A stretch of DNA of 64,000 bases from Treponema sp. (GTDB lineage Bacteria; Spirochaetota; Spirochaetia; Treponematales; Breznakiellaceae), in NCBI GenBank assembly GCA_031265845.1, contig JAISCC010000153.1, forward strand, positions 1-64,000, given 5' to 3'. The notes under the pieces are model-generated. The model was not told the origin of the DNA and ran no database searches. It was given only the letters and a program-made list of their open reading frames with translations. Position 1 is the stretch's first letter, and every line of letters begins with the position of its first letter. Positions 1-7,863 of the stretch are shown here, in pieces. The translations under genes were made by a program, and so were the position numbers.

Positions 1-1
1 C

Positions 2-532
2 GAAACGTTTAAGCTCTACCGTGAGCGGCTTTTGAAATTCATTCGTTCACGGGTGCGCCTCCTTGAAGACGCGGAAGATATTTTACAGGACGTATTCGGC
101 GAACTTGCCCGCGCCGACAGCATGGTGAAGCCGGTGGAGAATGCCGCCGCGTGGCTCTACCGCGCCGCCCGCAACAGGATTATTGACCATTATAGAAAAA
201 AGAAGGACGAGCCTTTTCCGCTTGTGTCAGACGAAGAAGCGGACGATTATATCTTTGACGAAATTGCGGATATTCTGTACGGCGAGGCGGAAACGCCTGA
301 AACGGAATACCTGCGCGGGTTGTTTTTGGACGAAATACAAACCGCTCTTGACGACTTGCCTGAAGAACAGCGGACGGTTTTTGAGCTTACCGAAATCGCC
401 GGACTTCCGACAAAAGCAGTCGCGGAAAAAACGCATACCCCGGTAAACACCGTGCTTTCCCGCAAGCATTACGCGGTGAAACATTTGCGGAAATCCCTCG
501 CGGAGTTGTATGCAGATTTGATACGTGGATAA
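2..532 (+). CDS. ECF-type RNA polymerase sigma factor (5' end outside window)
   Basis: The frame is open back to the first bases of the window, so the TTG at 32 used by the ORF track is probably internal and the true start lies upstream. The visible ~176 aa have the two conserved regions of extracytoplasmic-function sigma-70 factors. Region 2 is seen as EDILQDVFGELAR and WLYRAARNRIIDHYRKKK (core binding and -10 recognition). Region 4 is seen as LPEEQRTVFELTEIAG followed by a helix-turn-helix, TPVNTVLSRKHYAVKHLRK (-35 recognition). The linker is unusually acidic (SDEEADDYIFDE). Family knowledge says such factors redirect RNA polymerase to a small regulon and often sit beside an anti-sigma gene. 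None follows here; the next gene is a broken regulator on the other strand. The signal it answers cannot be told from the sequence. Confidence 0.88.
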   Translation, partial: ETFKLYRERLLKFIRSRVRLLEDAEDILQDVFGELARADSMVKPVENAAAWLYRAARNRIIDHYRKKKDEPFPLVSDEEADDYIFDEIADILYGEAETPETEYLRGLFLDEIQTALDDLPEEQRTVFELTEIAGLPTKAVAEKTHTPVNTVLSRKHYAVKHLRKSLAELYADLIRG

Positions 533-599
533 CCGGACGCTAACCGGTCGTTCTTCGGAACCTTTAAGAAAGCGCACAAGTGATTGATACTGTTTCCAG

Positions 600-1342
600 C
601 TATGAGGGTATAGGATTAATCTCTGGCGCTGAAAGGCGGATTTCCGACGCTGAAACTTCAATCTTAAAATGGTTATAAAAAGAAGCCTCGCTCATGTGGA
701 TCATATCAGCTAAATCTGAAACCTTCATATGCCGAGCGAAATTTTCGCGGATCCAAGCTATCACTTTCACTACATTTGAATCAGCAAATCCTGTTTCCAT
801 TATATGAATCCCAAGCGGACCGCGCAACGCCCGTATTAAAACTTCCTCCATGATGAGCGGCGCAATACATTGCGTGTCTCCGGAATTGGGAAAACACGCC
901 AACAGGCGATTTAACGCATTTATAATGTCAAAATCCGCATCCGCCACATAGTTATTTTGTTGGCGCGCCGAAGTCAATCCATGAGGATATATTTTCAATA
1001 GCAACTCGGAAATCTTTTGTGGATTGAGGTTCAGCCCCACACAAAGAAACGGCTCTTGCAAACTCGTCCGTACCAGCTTGAACTCGCCATGCAAGGGAAC
1101 CGGAAGCATAATCATACATGATTTTCCAATTTCCCTTGCGCCGCGACTAACAAACAAGGAGAGTAGATTGTTTTTATGTTGTCAAAACAGATTTTCGAAT
1201 GGCGTCCAACAAACAGTTCCGGCATTGACTTGCTAGACTGACTAAAAATACCGTCATGGGGCGCATATATACAAATCCGTTGCGCCAGACGTTCTGTTTC
1301 CGCTTCAATCGCGGCATAGGTATCGCCATTTTCTTTTTCCAT
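600..1342 (-). pseudogene. broken AraC-family transcriptional regulator
   Basis: Two overlapping minus-strand ORFs carry parts of one AraC regulator. ORF 1112-1342 gives the N-terminal part of the AraC_N type (ERLAQRICIYAPHDGIF, then YSPCLLVAAQGK). The second frame, 600-1157, resumes with MLPVPLHGEFKLVRTSLQEP, then the domain linker and the first helix-turn-helix of the DNA-binding domain (MKVSDLADMIHMSEASFYNHFK). The join needs a frameshift, and about 20 residues normally found between the two pieces are missing. Directly after FYNHFK the match to the family stops and unrelated residues run to a stop, so the second DNA-binding helix-turn-helix is lost. An internal deletion plus a 3' truncation indicates a decaying gene. 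A sequencing error could explain the frameshift but not the missing C-terminus. Confidence 0.72.
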
Positions 1343-1403
1343 TTTTTTGCGTTGCTGATTCGAATTGTGAAAGAGCCTCCGTGCGGCAAGCTCGAACCTT
1401 TAC

Positions 1404-1443
1404 GGTTCGCGGCGTTAAACGGCGGCGTTTAACGCCGCGAACC
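1404..1443. terminator. perfect 17-bp inverted repeat at the end of the DMT gene
   Basis: The arm GGTTCGCGGCGTTAAAC is followed by a 6-nt loop and its exact reverse complement. It overlaps the last codons and TAA stop of the minus-strand transporter. There is no clear T-run after it, so it may be a rho-assisted terminator, an mRNA-stabilising hairpin or a repeat element. Only the palindrome itself is certain. Confidence 0.5.
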
Positions 1444-2436
1444 GCGCTCCTCCCGTACCACTTCCCACTGATTGACAAGCATGCCGACGAGCATAAGCGC
1501 AAAGCCGGGGAGCGTCCATCGCCGCAACTGCTCGTGAAGGATAAGAATGCCGCCCAATGCCGCGAAACTTCCCTCAAAACAGAGGATGATCGTGGCGTGC
1601 GCGGGCGGGGCGTCTTTTTGAGCCACAACTTGCAGCGTATAGGCGACGCCGACAGAGAGAAGCCCGCCGTAGAGAATGGGGGTGAGTATGTTGAACAGGG
1701 ACGGCATGTCCGCCCGCGCAATCGCGCTTCCAATATCCGCTATGAGGACCGGCAGGATTTTCCAGGTGAACGCCTCCTTTTCGAGCAAATCCGGCGACAT
1801 CCGCGCCATAATGCCGTTCAGCCGCGGTTCGAGCGCGAAGGTGAAGATCAGGCAGAGAAAACCGCATACGGTGAACTGTCCCGCAGAAAGCCGCACCGGA
1901 TCGTTCCGCCGCACAAAGTGGTCTATCAAAAGCACATGAACCGCCCAGAAGAACACGCTGGCGAGCGTGATGACATCGCCTATGTTTACGGAGTCAAGGC
2001 TTGCCGCGCTGATGAGGTACATGCCCGGCAAGGTGAGAAACGCGCCTATCCATGTGAAAACGCTGGTCTTGCGCCCCAAAAAAGCGCCCAGAATGGGGAC
2101 AAGCGCCACATACAGCCCCGTAATAAAACCCGCGTTGCCCGCTGTGGTAAACATGACGCCGATCTGCTGGATCGTAACCGCAAAAAAAAGAATTGTTCCG
2201 GCAATAAGGCATGAACGGATGTACGCCCCAGCCGTATTGACGTGATCCTCAAACCCGTTGCGCGCGCGGAAAAAAAGAATGGGCGCAAGGGAAAGGCTTC
2301 CCAGTAAAAACCGCACTCCGTTAAAGGTAAATGGTCCCACATAGCGCATGCCCGATCTCTGGGCTACAAACCCGAAGCCCCAAAGAAACGCAGTGAGCAA
2401 CAGGAGCAGGTCAGAGCGGAACGCTTTCTTGTTCAT
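1429..2436 (-). CDS. DMT-superfamily (EamA) transporter
   Basis: A 335-aa integral membrane protein of the drug/metabolite transporter superfamily, with about ten hydrophobic segments in two five-helix halves. Typical features are the opening LLLLLTAFLWGFGFVAQRSG and, near the C-terminus, a second EamA repeat containing ATIILCFEGSFAALGGIL. Family members export amino acids, metabolites or drugs across the inner membrane; the substrate is not deducible. The ORF track starts at 2526, but the upstream residues (SFPIHFPFFCF) are not family-like, and MNKKAFRSD at 2436 is the usual beginning. On the minus strand a TACAGT hexamer ends 7 nt before this ATG, with a weak TTCCCA 17 nt upstream of it, and no Shine-Dalgarno is seen, so the gene may be leaderless. 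It stands alone, downstream of the broken AraC gene in the other direction. Confidence 0.88.
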   Translation of the reverse strand: MNKKAFRSDLLLLLTAFLWGFGFVAQRSGMRYVGPFTFNGVRFLLGSLSLAPILFFRARNGFEDHVNTAGAYIRSCLIAGTILFFAVTIQQIGVMFTTAGNAGFITGLYVALVPILGAFLGRKTSVFTWIGAFLTLPGMYLISAASLDSVNIGDVITLASVFFWAVHVLLIDHFVRRNDPVRLSAGQFTVCGFLCLIFTFALEPRLNGIMARMSPDLLEKEAFTWKILPVLIADIGSAIARADMPSLFNILTPILYGGLLSVGVAYTLQVVAQKDAPPAHATIILCFEGSFAALGGILILHEQLRRWTLPGFALMLVGMLVNQWEVVREERGSRR

Positions 2437-2519
2437 GGCGGAGACTGTAGCACAAAAACAAAAAAATGGGAAGTGAATTGGAAACGAATGGGAAACGGAA
2501 AACGCAGGACATTTTAACC

Positions 2520-2548
2520 TTGTCATAAATCCCGAATTGTTTTATACT
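2520..2548 (+). promoter_or_regulatory. sigma-70-type promoter of the exonuclease III gene
   Basis: TTGTCA (2520-2525), a 17-nt spacer and TATACT (2543-2548). Only 11 nt separate the -10 from the ATG at 2560 and no Shine-Dalgarno is present, so the expected leader is very short. Confidence 0.65.
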
Positions 2549-2559
2549 CTCCTTGAGTT

Positions 2560-3381
2560 ATGAGAATACTATCATGGAATGTAAACGGCGTCCGCGCCGT
2601 TGAGAAAAAGGGGTTTTTGCAATGGCTTCACACTGAATCGCCGGATATGCTCTGTTTGCAGGAGACCAAGGCGGATCCCGGGCAGTTGTCAAAAGAACTG
2701 CTCAATCCGGTTGACAATGCGGGCGCCCCTTATTTCACGTACTGGGCGAGCGCGAAAAAGAAGGGCTATTCCGGCACGGCGATTTTTAGCAGAATTGAGC
2801 CGCTTGCAACGCAAACCTTGGGTTTAAGCGAATTTGACGATGAAGGCAGAGTTTTGCAAGCCGACTACCCGGATTTTTCCCTGATTTGCGCCTATTTCCC
2901 CAACGCCCAAGAGAGGGGAGCGCGTCTTCCATACAAACTCGCGTTTTGCGCGGCCATGCTCAAGCATTGCAACGCGCTCGTTGAACAGGGGCGGCACATC
3001 GTGCTGTGCGGCGATTACAACATCGCCCACGAATACATAGATCTTGCCCGTCCTGCGGAAAACGAGGGCAATTCCGGCTTTTTGCCGGAAGAACGCGCGT
3101 GGATGGATGTGTGGCTTGCGTCCGGCTACATCGACGTCTTCCGGCATTTTCATCCGGACGAGGCGGGACATTACAGTTGGTGGACGTATCGCGCCGGCGC
3201 GCGCGAACGCAATGTCGGATGGCGCATAGATTACCACTGCGTTGACAAGGACTTCCTGCCCCGCGTGGAAAAATCCGTCATACGAAGCGACGTGTTTGGA
3301 TCGGATCATTGTCCGGTCGAAATTCATCTAAATCCTAGTATCGGATTAGTGTCCGGTCGAAATTCATCTAAGTCCCAGTAA
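2560..3381 (+). CDS. xth: exodeoxyribonuclease III (AP endonuclease family)
   Basis: A metal-dependent endonuclease/exonuclease of the exonuclease III class, acting in base-excision repair by cutting DNA 5' to abasic sites and trimming 3' ends. The sequence opens with MRILSWNVNGVRA (Asn7 region). The metal-binding glutamate is E35 in LCLQETKA; the active-site loop is CGDYNIAHEYIDLARP and the C-terminal motif is GSDHCPVEIHL. The family is usually about 250-260 aa; this copy is 273 because a 40-bp tandem duplication (3301-3380) shifts the frame at the very end and adds about a dozen odd residues (GLVSGRNSSKSQ) after the last motif. The catalytic core is intact, so activity is expected. The stop is followed at once by the AAGGAGG of the rhomboid gene. 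Confidence 0.93.
   Translation: MRILSWNVNGVRAVEKKGFLQWLHTESPDMLCLQETKADPGQLSKELLNPVDNAGAPYFTYWASAKKKGYSGTAIFSRIEPLATQTLGLSEFDDEGRVLQADYPDFSLICAYFPNAQERGARLPYKLAFCAAMLKHCNALVEQGRHIVLCGDYNIAHEYIDLARPAENEGNSGFLPEERAWMDVWLASGYIDVFRHFHPDEAGHYSWWTYRAGARERNVGWRIDYHCVDKDFLPRVEKSVIRSDVFGSDHCPVEIHLNPSIGLVSGRNSSKSQ
3301..3380 (+). repeat. 40-bp tandem duplication at the end of the exonuclease III gene
   Basis: Two adjacent 40-nt units, 3301-3340 and 3341-3380, differ at only four positions by my alignment; both contain GTCCGGTCGAAATTCATCTA. Because 40 is not a multiple of three, the second unit is read in another frame and changes the protein end. The duplication stops immediately before the ribosome binding site of the next gene. 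Confidence 0.9.
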
Positions 3382-3392
3382 AGGAGGGTCTG

Positions 3393-3953
3393 ATGCGTCT
3401 TAAATACAATTCGCCTGTTGTTTTGACGTTTGCTTTTATATGCGCGGGAGTGTTGCTTTTAAATCAATTTGTGTCTCCCCATCTCATCGCCACATGGTTT
3501 ACGGTTCCGGGACACGGAGCTTTTTCTTTTCCAAAAAACATCGTCAACCTTTTTACCCATGTCATCGGACATGCGGACTGGACACACTTAATCGGCAATT
3601 TCTCAATTATCCTGCTGGTTGGACCCATGCTTGAAGAAAACCACGGTTCGCCGGACATCCTTTTTATGATGGCCATCACAGCGCTTGCGACCGGACTGCT
3701 CAACGTGATCTTTTTCCCGTCCGGCTTGCTCGGCGCGTCAGGCGTTGTTTTTATGATGATCCTTCTCGCCTCTTTTACCAATATTCAGAAGGGCGAAATT
3801 CCGCTTACGTTTATTCTGGTGTTGATTCTCTATTTGGGAGAACAAGTCGTGCAGATATTTCAACAGGATTCAATTTCACAATTCGCCCACATAGTCGGAG
3901 GCTTTCTGGGGAGCATGTTCGGGTTCCTCAACCGTTCCGAAACGCGAAAATGA
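3393..3953 (+). CDS. rhomboid-family intramembrane serine protease
   Basis: A 186-aa protein with about six transmembrane helices that would cleave membrane proteins within the bilayer. The catalytic dyad is visible: Ser116 in LLGASGVVF (the GxSG motif) and His166 in FAHIVGG. The oxyanion-site motif HLIGN (His65, Asn69) lies in the second helix. The start has a strong site (AAAGGAGG, 7 nt before ATG). The stop overlaps the ATG of the DUF58 gene (ATGA), so it heads an operon with DUF58, a membrane protein and two vWA proteins. The shared transcript suggests, but does not prove, that its substrate is one of these membrane-anchored vWA proteins or something they act on. Confidence 0.9.
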   Translation: MRLKYNSPVVLTFAFICAGVLLLNQFVSPHLIATWFTVPGHGAFSFPKNIVNLFTHVIGHADWTHLIGNFSIILLVGPMLEENHGSPDILFMMAITALATGLLNVIFFPSGLLGASGVVFMMILLASFTNIQKGEIPLTFILVLILYLGEQVVQIFQQDSISQFAHIVGGFLGSMFGFLNRSETRK

Positions 3954-4891
3954 CTAGACACGAGCTTTTGCGAAAGATCACCGCCTTTCCCATTGTCGCA
4001 TCGGGTTTGGCGGAAGACCTTTTGGCGGGCGGCTTCCGCTCCGTGTTTCGGGGGCAGGGCATAGAGGCTGACGAGGTTCGGCGCTACGAAATGGGAGACG
4101 ACGTTCGCTCCATTGACTGGAATGTAAGCGCGCGGTTCGGCACTCCCTATGTAAAAATGTACCGCGAAGAAAGAGAACTCTCGGTTTTCATAGCGCTTGA
4201 TTGTTCCGCCTCCATGCATTGCGGAAGCGTGATGAAGAGATCGGAGCAAGCCGTTTTAGCCGCAGCTTTGCTTGCGTTTTCCGCTGAACATTCCGGACAG
4301 CGCCTTGGATCCGTGTTTTTCGACACGGGCATTTCCAGAATGTTTCCGGCGGGCAAGGGCAGACCCCATACGCTCGCGGTCATCACCGGCGCGTTGCGGG
4401 AATGCGGCATTGACATGGAGGCGGACGGGAAATACGCGAAATACGGGGGTATGCCGGAAAAAAAAGAGAAAAACCCAAAAGGCGAAGAAAGAAGCAGCAA
4501 TCTGGGCGCGGCGCTTGCCGGATTGGAACGTATGCTGAAACGGCGCAGCCTCATCTTTGTCATATCCGATTTCTTTTGCATGAACTGGGAGCAAGAGTTG
4601 GGCAGACTCTGCCGGAAACACGATGTCGTCGCCATAAGGATAACGGATCCACTTGACGCGATTCTTTATAATGCGGGGCTTGTCGTCATGGAAGACCCTG
4701 AGACAGGAGCAAAAATCCATGCGCCGACCGCATTCGCCTCCTTCCGCGCCGCGTGGGAGAACTGGCACAGGGAGCGCGGGGACGCATGGAAGGCGATCAC
4801 AAGACGCGCCGGCGCATCGCCTTTTGAGCTTTCCACCAAAGAGGATGCGGCGGCTTCTTTTATCCGCTTTTTCAAAAGCAGGAGGCGGTGA
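3950..4891 (+). CDS. DUF58 protein with vWA-like fold (Bat/MoxR-associated)
   Basis: A 313-aa protein with the DUF58 hallmark GDDVRSIDWNVSARFG at about residues 49-64, followed by ALDCSASM (about 83-90), which keeps the D-x-S-x-S metal-site pattern of von Willebrand A folds. Family members pair with MoxR AAA+ ATPases and vWA proteins such as BatA/BatB, where they are thought to act in chaperone-like assembly at the cell envelope. The biochemical role is not settled. No MoxR gene lies in this operon, although one is present at 55.4-56.4 kb. It is translationally coupled on both sides: its ATG overlaps the rhomboid stop and its TGA overlaps the next start. A lysine/glutamate-rich insert (PEKKEKNPKGEE) sits between the vWA core and the C-terminal part. 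Confidence 0.88.
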   Translation: MTRHELLRKITAFPIVASGLAEDLLAGGFRSVFRGQGIEADEVRRYEMGDDVRSIDWNVSARFGTPYVKMYREERELSVFIALDCSASMHCGSVMKRSEQAVLAAALLAFSAEHSGQRLGSVFFDTGISRMFPAGKGRPHTLAVITGALRECGIDMEADGKYAKYGGMPEKKEKNPKGEERSSNLGAALAGLERMLKRRSLIFVISDFFCMNWEQELGRLCRKHDVVAIRITDPLDAILYNAGLVVMEDPETGAKIHAPTAFASFRAAWENWHRERGDAWKAITRRAGASPFELSTKEDAAASFIRFFKSRRR

Positions 4892-5772
4892 TGGATTTCG
4901 CATATTCCAGCGCAAAAAGCCGGAGTGGGAAAAACAAATTGCTGTTCTACGCGTTTTTTGTTCTGATTCCGCTCCTTGCTCACGCCGCCGATACGCCCTA
5001 TCTCATTCCCCAGACCGTATTTGTGGGAGACAAGGCGATGCTGGTCGCGCCTCTGGGAAAGGCGGGCGCGGATTTTCAGCCAAAGTCCATTGACGCGCCG
5101 GAAACGTCCGATGATCTTGTGTTGCACAAAATAACCCTTGAACGCAAAGGAGACAGCGCCCAACTTGCCGTTGAATTCACCGCGTATGCGCCCGGGGAAA
5201 TCACGTTTCCGGTGATACGGGCGCCGGGATTCCCCGACTTCACCGGACTGAAAGCTACAGTCGCTTCCATATTGGATCCGTCTTCTATGACGCTCTCCGC
5301 GCCCGCCGCGCCGCTTTTGGCGCCTGGCACCACAAGTTTCATCTATGGGAGCGTCACTATAGTCATTTTGCTTCTGATTTTCGGCATTGGATTGCGGCTC
5401 TTCTGGACGAACCGCTTTGTAAACGTACGGAAAAGGCTTTTTCAGCGGTATCTTGTCATCGCCATGAAGAGTTTTATCGCAAAAGCGCGGAAACAACCGG
5501 AAAAAGACGGCGCGGCGCTTGACATCCTTGCCGCGCAATTCAGGCGGTTCCTGACCCGTTTTACCGGCGTCGACTGCTTCGCCATGAGCGCCGCGGAATT
5601 CGCCGGTTTGGAGCGTGGAACGCCGCTGTTCCTCATGTTCCGCCGGTGGGACACGTTGCGCTTCAATGTGGAAAGCGTTTCACAATCGGACATAACCGGC
5701 GCGCTTGACGATGTGTACAATTATATTTCCACTCTGGACAAAACGGCGCCGGGAGAAAAGCATGGCGTTTGA
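4891..5772 (+). CDS. membrane protein of the bat-type operon (BatD/DUF4381-like position)
   Basis: A 293-aa protein not recognised with certainty. It has an N-terminal signal segment (LLFYAFFVLIPLLAHAA), an extracytoplasmic beta-rich part (about 35-140), one transmembrane helix (YGSVTIVILLLIFGIGLRLF) and a cytoplasmic helical tail of about 100 aa. This topology resembles the DUF4381/BatD-type proteins found in bat operons, but the residue match is weak, so the name rests mainly on position. Two starts are possible, GTG at 4888 and ATG at 4891; the AGGAGG just upstream fits the ATG better. The end overlaps the BatA-like start by 11 nt. Confidence 0.72.
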   Translation: MDFAYSSAKSRSGKNKLLFYAFFVLIPLLAHAADTPYLIPQTVFVGDKAMLVAPLGKAGADFQPKSIDAPETSDDLVLHKITLERKGDSAQLAVEFTAYAPGEITFPVIRAPGFPDFTGLKATVASILDPSSMTLSAPAAPLLAPGTTSFIYGSVTIVILLLIFGIGLRLFWTNRFVNVRKRLFQRYLVIAMKSFIAKARKQPEKDGAALDILAAQFRRFLTRFTGVDCFAMSAAEFAGLERGTPLFLMFRRWDTLRFNVESVSQSDITGALDDVYNYISTLDKTAPGEKHGV

Positions 5773-6757
5773 GCGTCCCTTCCTTGTCATTGCGGGAATT
5801 CTCACCATTATTGCGCTTCCGTTTCTTTCCCGTCTGATAAAAGACGCGCTCGTCGTAGACGCGCCGCTTGGTCCTCCGGGTGGTACGCCGTTCAAGCCCC
5901 CGCACAGTTTCTCATTGTTTATAAAAGCGTTGGGCGTTGCCGAACGCATCGGCGCATTGCTACTCTTTGTCGCGGCGGCGGGACCTCTCTTCCTGTCCAG
6001 CCAGACCGTGTGGCTTTCGCGGGGCGCGGATATTATTTTTGTGCTTGACATAAGCCCCAGCATGGCGTGCCTGGACATGAACAACAAAAACCGCTTTGAC
6101 GCGAGCAGAGCCATGGTGCGCGATTTTGCGGAGCGACGCCCTTCGGACAATATAGGGCTGGTGGCGGTGGGCAAAGACGCAAGCCTCCTCGTGCCGCCGA
6201 CTGTTGACCGTGAGGCGCTCTTTTCCCGTCTTGACGCCTTGAGGCTCGGCGAATTGGGAGACGGCACCGCGCTTGGCTTGGGGCTTGCCATTGCGGGGCT
6301 GCACATCAGCGGTTCAAACGCGGCGAAAAAAGCCGTGGCGCTCATCACGGACGGCGAAAACAACGCGGGTTCAATAAACCCCGCGACCGCCGCCAGCATT
6401 TTCCCTGATCTTGGAGTCGATCTTTGGGTCATCGCCGTTGGATCAAGCGGAGAAATTCCCATTGATTACATCGATCCTTTTACAAAGACGCGAAGAACCG
6501 GCCTTTTTGAATCCCGTTTTGATCCTGAAAAGCTGAAACAAATCGCAAGCAGGGGAAATGGAACCTATATCGGCGCGCCGTCTGCGGATACGTTCACTGA
6601 AGCGTTCGCCCTGTTCGACCAGCGGGAATTGAGCGTCCAACGCTCCGGGTCAATAACTAAAACGAAGCCCGTACATTCGGTTTTTGTCATAACAGCGGTT
6701 TTCCTCATAGCGGCGGCTCGCCTTGTTCGACGCTATATCGCGGGGATTTTTCTATGA
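5762..6757 (+). CDS. batA: BatA-like von Willebrand A membrane protein
   Basis: A 331-aa protein with two N-terminal transmembrane helices, a vWA domain and a C-terminal helix (SVFVITAVFLIAAARLV). The metal-ion-dependent adhesion site is complete: D96 in VLDISPSM, the threonine in GDGTALGLGL, and the aspartate in LITDGENN. BatA/BatB proteins were first linked to aerotolerance in Bacteroides and are widespread in spirochaetes; their vWA domains sit outside the cytoplasmic membrane. The start at 5762 has GGAG upstream and MAFERP, while the ORF-track start at 5705 lies inside the previous gene. The stop overlaps the next start (ATGA). Confidence 0.88.
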   Translation: MAFERPFLVIAGILTIIALPFLSRLIKDALVVDAPLGPPGGTPFKPPHSFSLFIKALGVAERIGALLLFVAAAGPLFLSSQTVWLSRGADIIFVLDISPSMACLDMNNKNRFDASRAMVRDFAERRPSDNIGLVAVGKDASLLVPPTVDREALFSRLDALRLGELGDGTALGLGLAIAGLHISGSNAAKKAVALITDGENNAGSINPATAASIFPDLGVDLWVIAVGSSGEIPIDYIDPFTKTRRTGLFESRFDPEKLKQIASRGNGTYIGAPSADTFTEAFALFDQRELSVQRSGSITKTKPVHSVFVITAVFLIAAARLVRRYIAGIFL

Positions 6758-7743
6758 CATTTGACGCGCCCATTGTTCTCGCCGGTTTTATCTTCCTCAT
6801 CCCCTTTGTCGTTCTTGAGGCGATTCATTGCCATAGACGCGGAAAAATACTGTATCTCCTGAATATCCTGCAAAAAGAACACAAAACGCGCTTTGTACTT
6901 TCCACTGTTTTTTTCACGCTTTTTCTCTGTTGCGTCATCATCGCGCTTGCCGGCCCGCGCTGGGGCGCGCGATCAGTTGTAGAATACAAGCGCGGAGTTG
7001 ACGTGGTGTTCGCCTTTGACGTGTCAAGGAGCATGGAGATCGCCGACATCGAACCGTCCCGGCTTGGAAAAGCGGTTTCCGTTGCGCGGGAAACCGTCGC
7101 ACTCGTGGGAAACGCGCGCGTCGGGGCGGCTTTCGGCAAAGGCAGAGGCGTTCTCGCGCTGCCTCTTACTTGGGACATCAACGCCGTACTAATTTTCCTC
7201 GACAGCATCTTAACCGGCGTCCAGACCGGAACAGGCACCAACCTTGAAAGCCTCATTGACGCTTCAAGCGGAGCGTTCCTCTCTTCCCTTCCGGCGAAAC
7301 GCCTTATCGCGCTTTTCTCAGACGGTGAATCCCTCTCCGGTTCGCTTCAAGTCGCGGTAGACAGGGCGCGGAACGAAGGTGTCAGCGTGGTCGCCCTAGG
7401 TTTCGGTACAGAAAAAGGCGGCGTTGTTCCTCAAAGAATCACGCTAGACCGTGAAACCGGCGAGCCTGCGGTGGAGCGGGAGGTGATTGTCAGCGTCCGC
7501 GACACGGAAGCTTTGCGAAACGCCGCGGAACGATCAGGCGGCGTTTTCATTGACGGCAACGCTCCTGACGCGGCGCGGACGCTTGCCAATTATATCAAAT
7601 CCCTGGCTCCTGATACCGGCGTCAGCAGTTACAAGAGAGAAGCCGCCCCCCGCCATCAAATTTTTATTCTGGCGGCGCTTGTGTTTCTGCTTTTATCGAA
7701 ACTCGCTGAAAAGAAGATTCGCCGGTCGATGCCCCGAAGCTGA
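6754..7743 (+). CDS. batB: BatB-like von Willebrand A membrane protein
   Basis: A 329-aa paralogue of the preceding protein. It has a hydrophobic N-terminus (IVLAGFIFLIPFVVLEAI), a second helix (LSTVFFTLFLCCVIIALAG), a vWA domain with D89 in AFDVSRSM, the motifs GTGTNLE and LFSDGESLSG, and a C-terminal helix (IFILAALVFLLLSKLA). The metal-site residues are complete. Its coupling to the BatA-like gene by a 4-bp overlap suggests co-assembly in the membrane. It is the last gene of the operon, and a strong hairpin follows about 60 nt later. TPR-containing BatC/BatE homologues are not present here. Confidence 0.88.
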   Translation: MTFDAPIVLAGFIFLIPFVVLEAIHCHRRGKILYLLNILQKEHKTRFVLSTVFFTLFLCCVIIALAGPRWGARSVVEYKRGVDVVFAFDVSRSMEIADIEPSRLGKAVSVARETVALVGNARVGAAFGKGRGVLALPLTWDINAVLIFLDSILTGVQTGTGTNLESLIDASSGAFLSSLPAKRLIALFSDGESLSGSLQVAVDRARNEGVSVVALGFGTEKGGVVPQRITLDRETGEPAVEREVIVSVRDTEALRNAAERSGGVFIDGNAPDAARTLANYIKSLAPDTGVSSYKREAAPRHQIFILAALVFLLLSKLAEKKIRRSMPRS

Positions 7744-7807
7744 CATGCGGCGCAGGCGCCCGCGAATCGCACGCTTCCCTGCCGTAGAAAGAGTCTATTT
7801 ATCAGGA

Positions 7808-7845
7808 TTTTTGCGCCTTTTTTAGCTCTAAAAAAGACGCAAAAA
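7808..7845. terminator. bidirectional terminator between bat operon and GntR regulator
   Basis: Arms TTTTTGCGCCTTTTTTAG and CTAAAAAAGACGCAAAAA pair over 18 positions with one wobble and a 2-nt loop. The T-rich and A-rich flanks allow termination from both directions, which suits two converging genes. Confidence 0.75.
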
Positions 7846-7863
7846 CCTGCAAGCGCAACGGGC

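Noticed and set aside
1381-2214. 277-aa plus-strand ORF
   Set aside because: Runs antisense through the DMT transporter gene, is rich in Arg/His/Gln as expected for a shadow frame, and has no family features.
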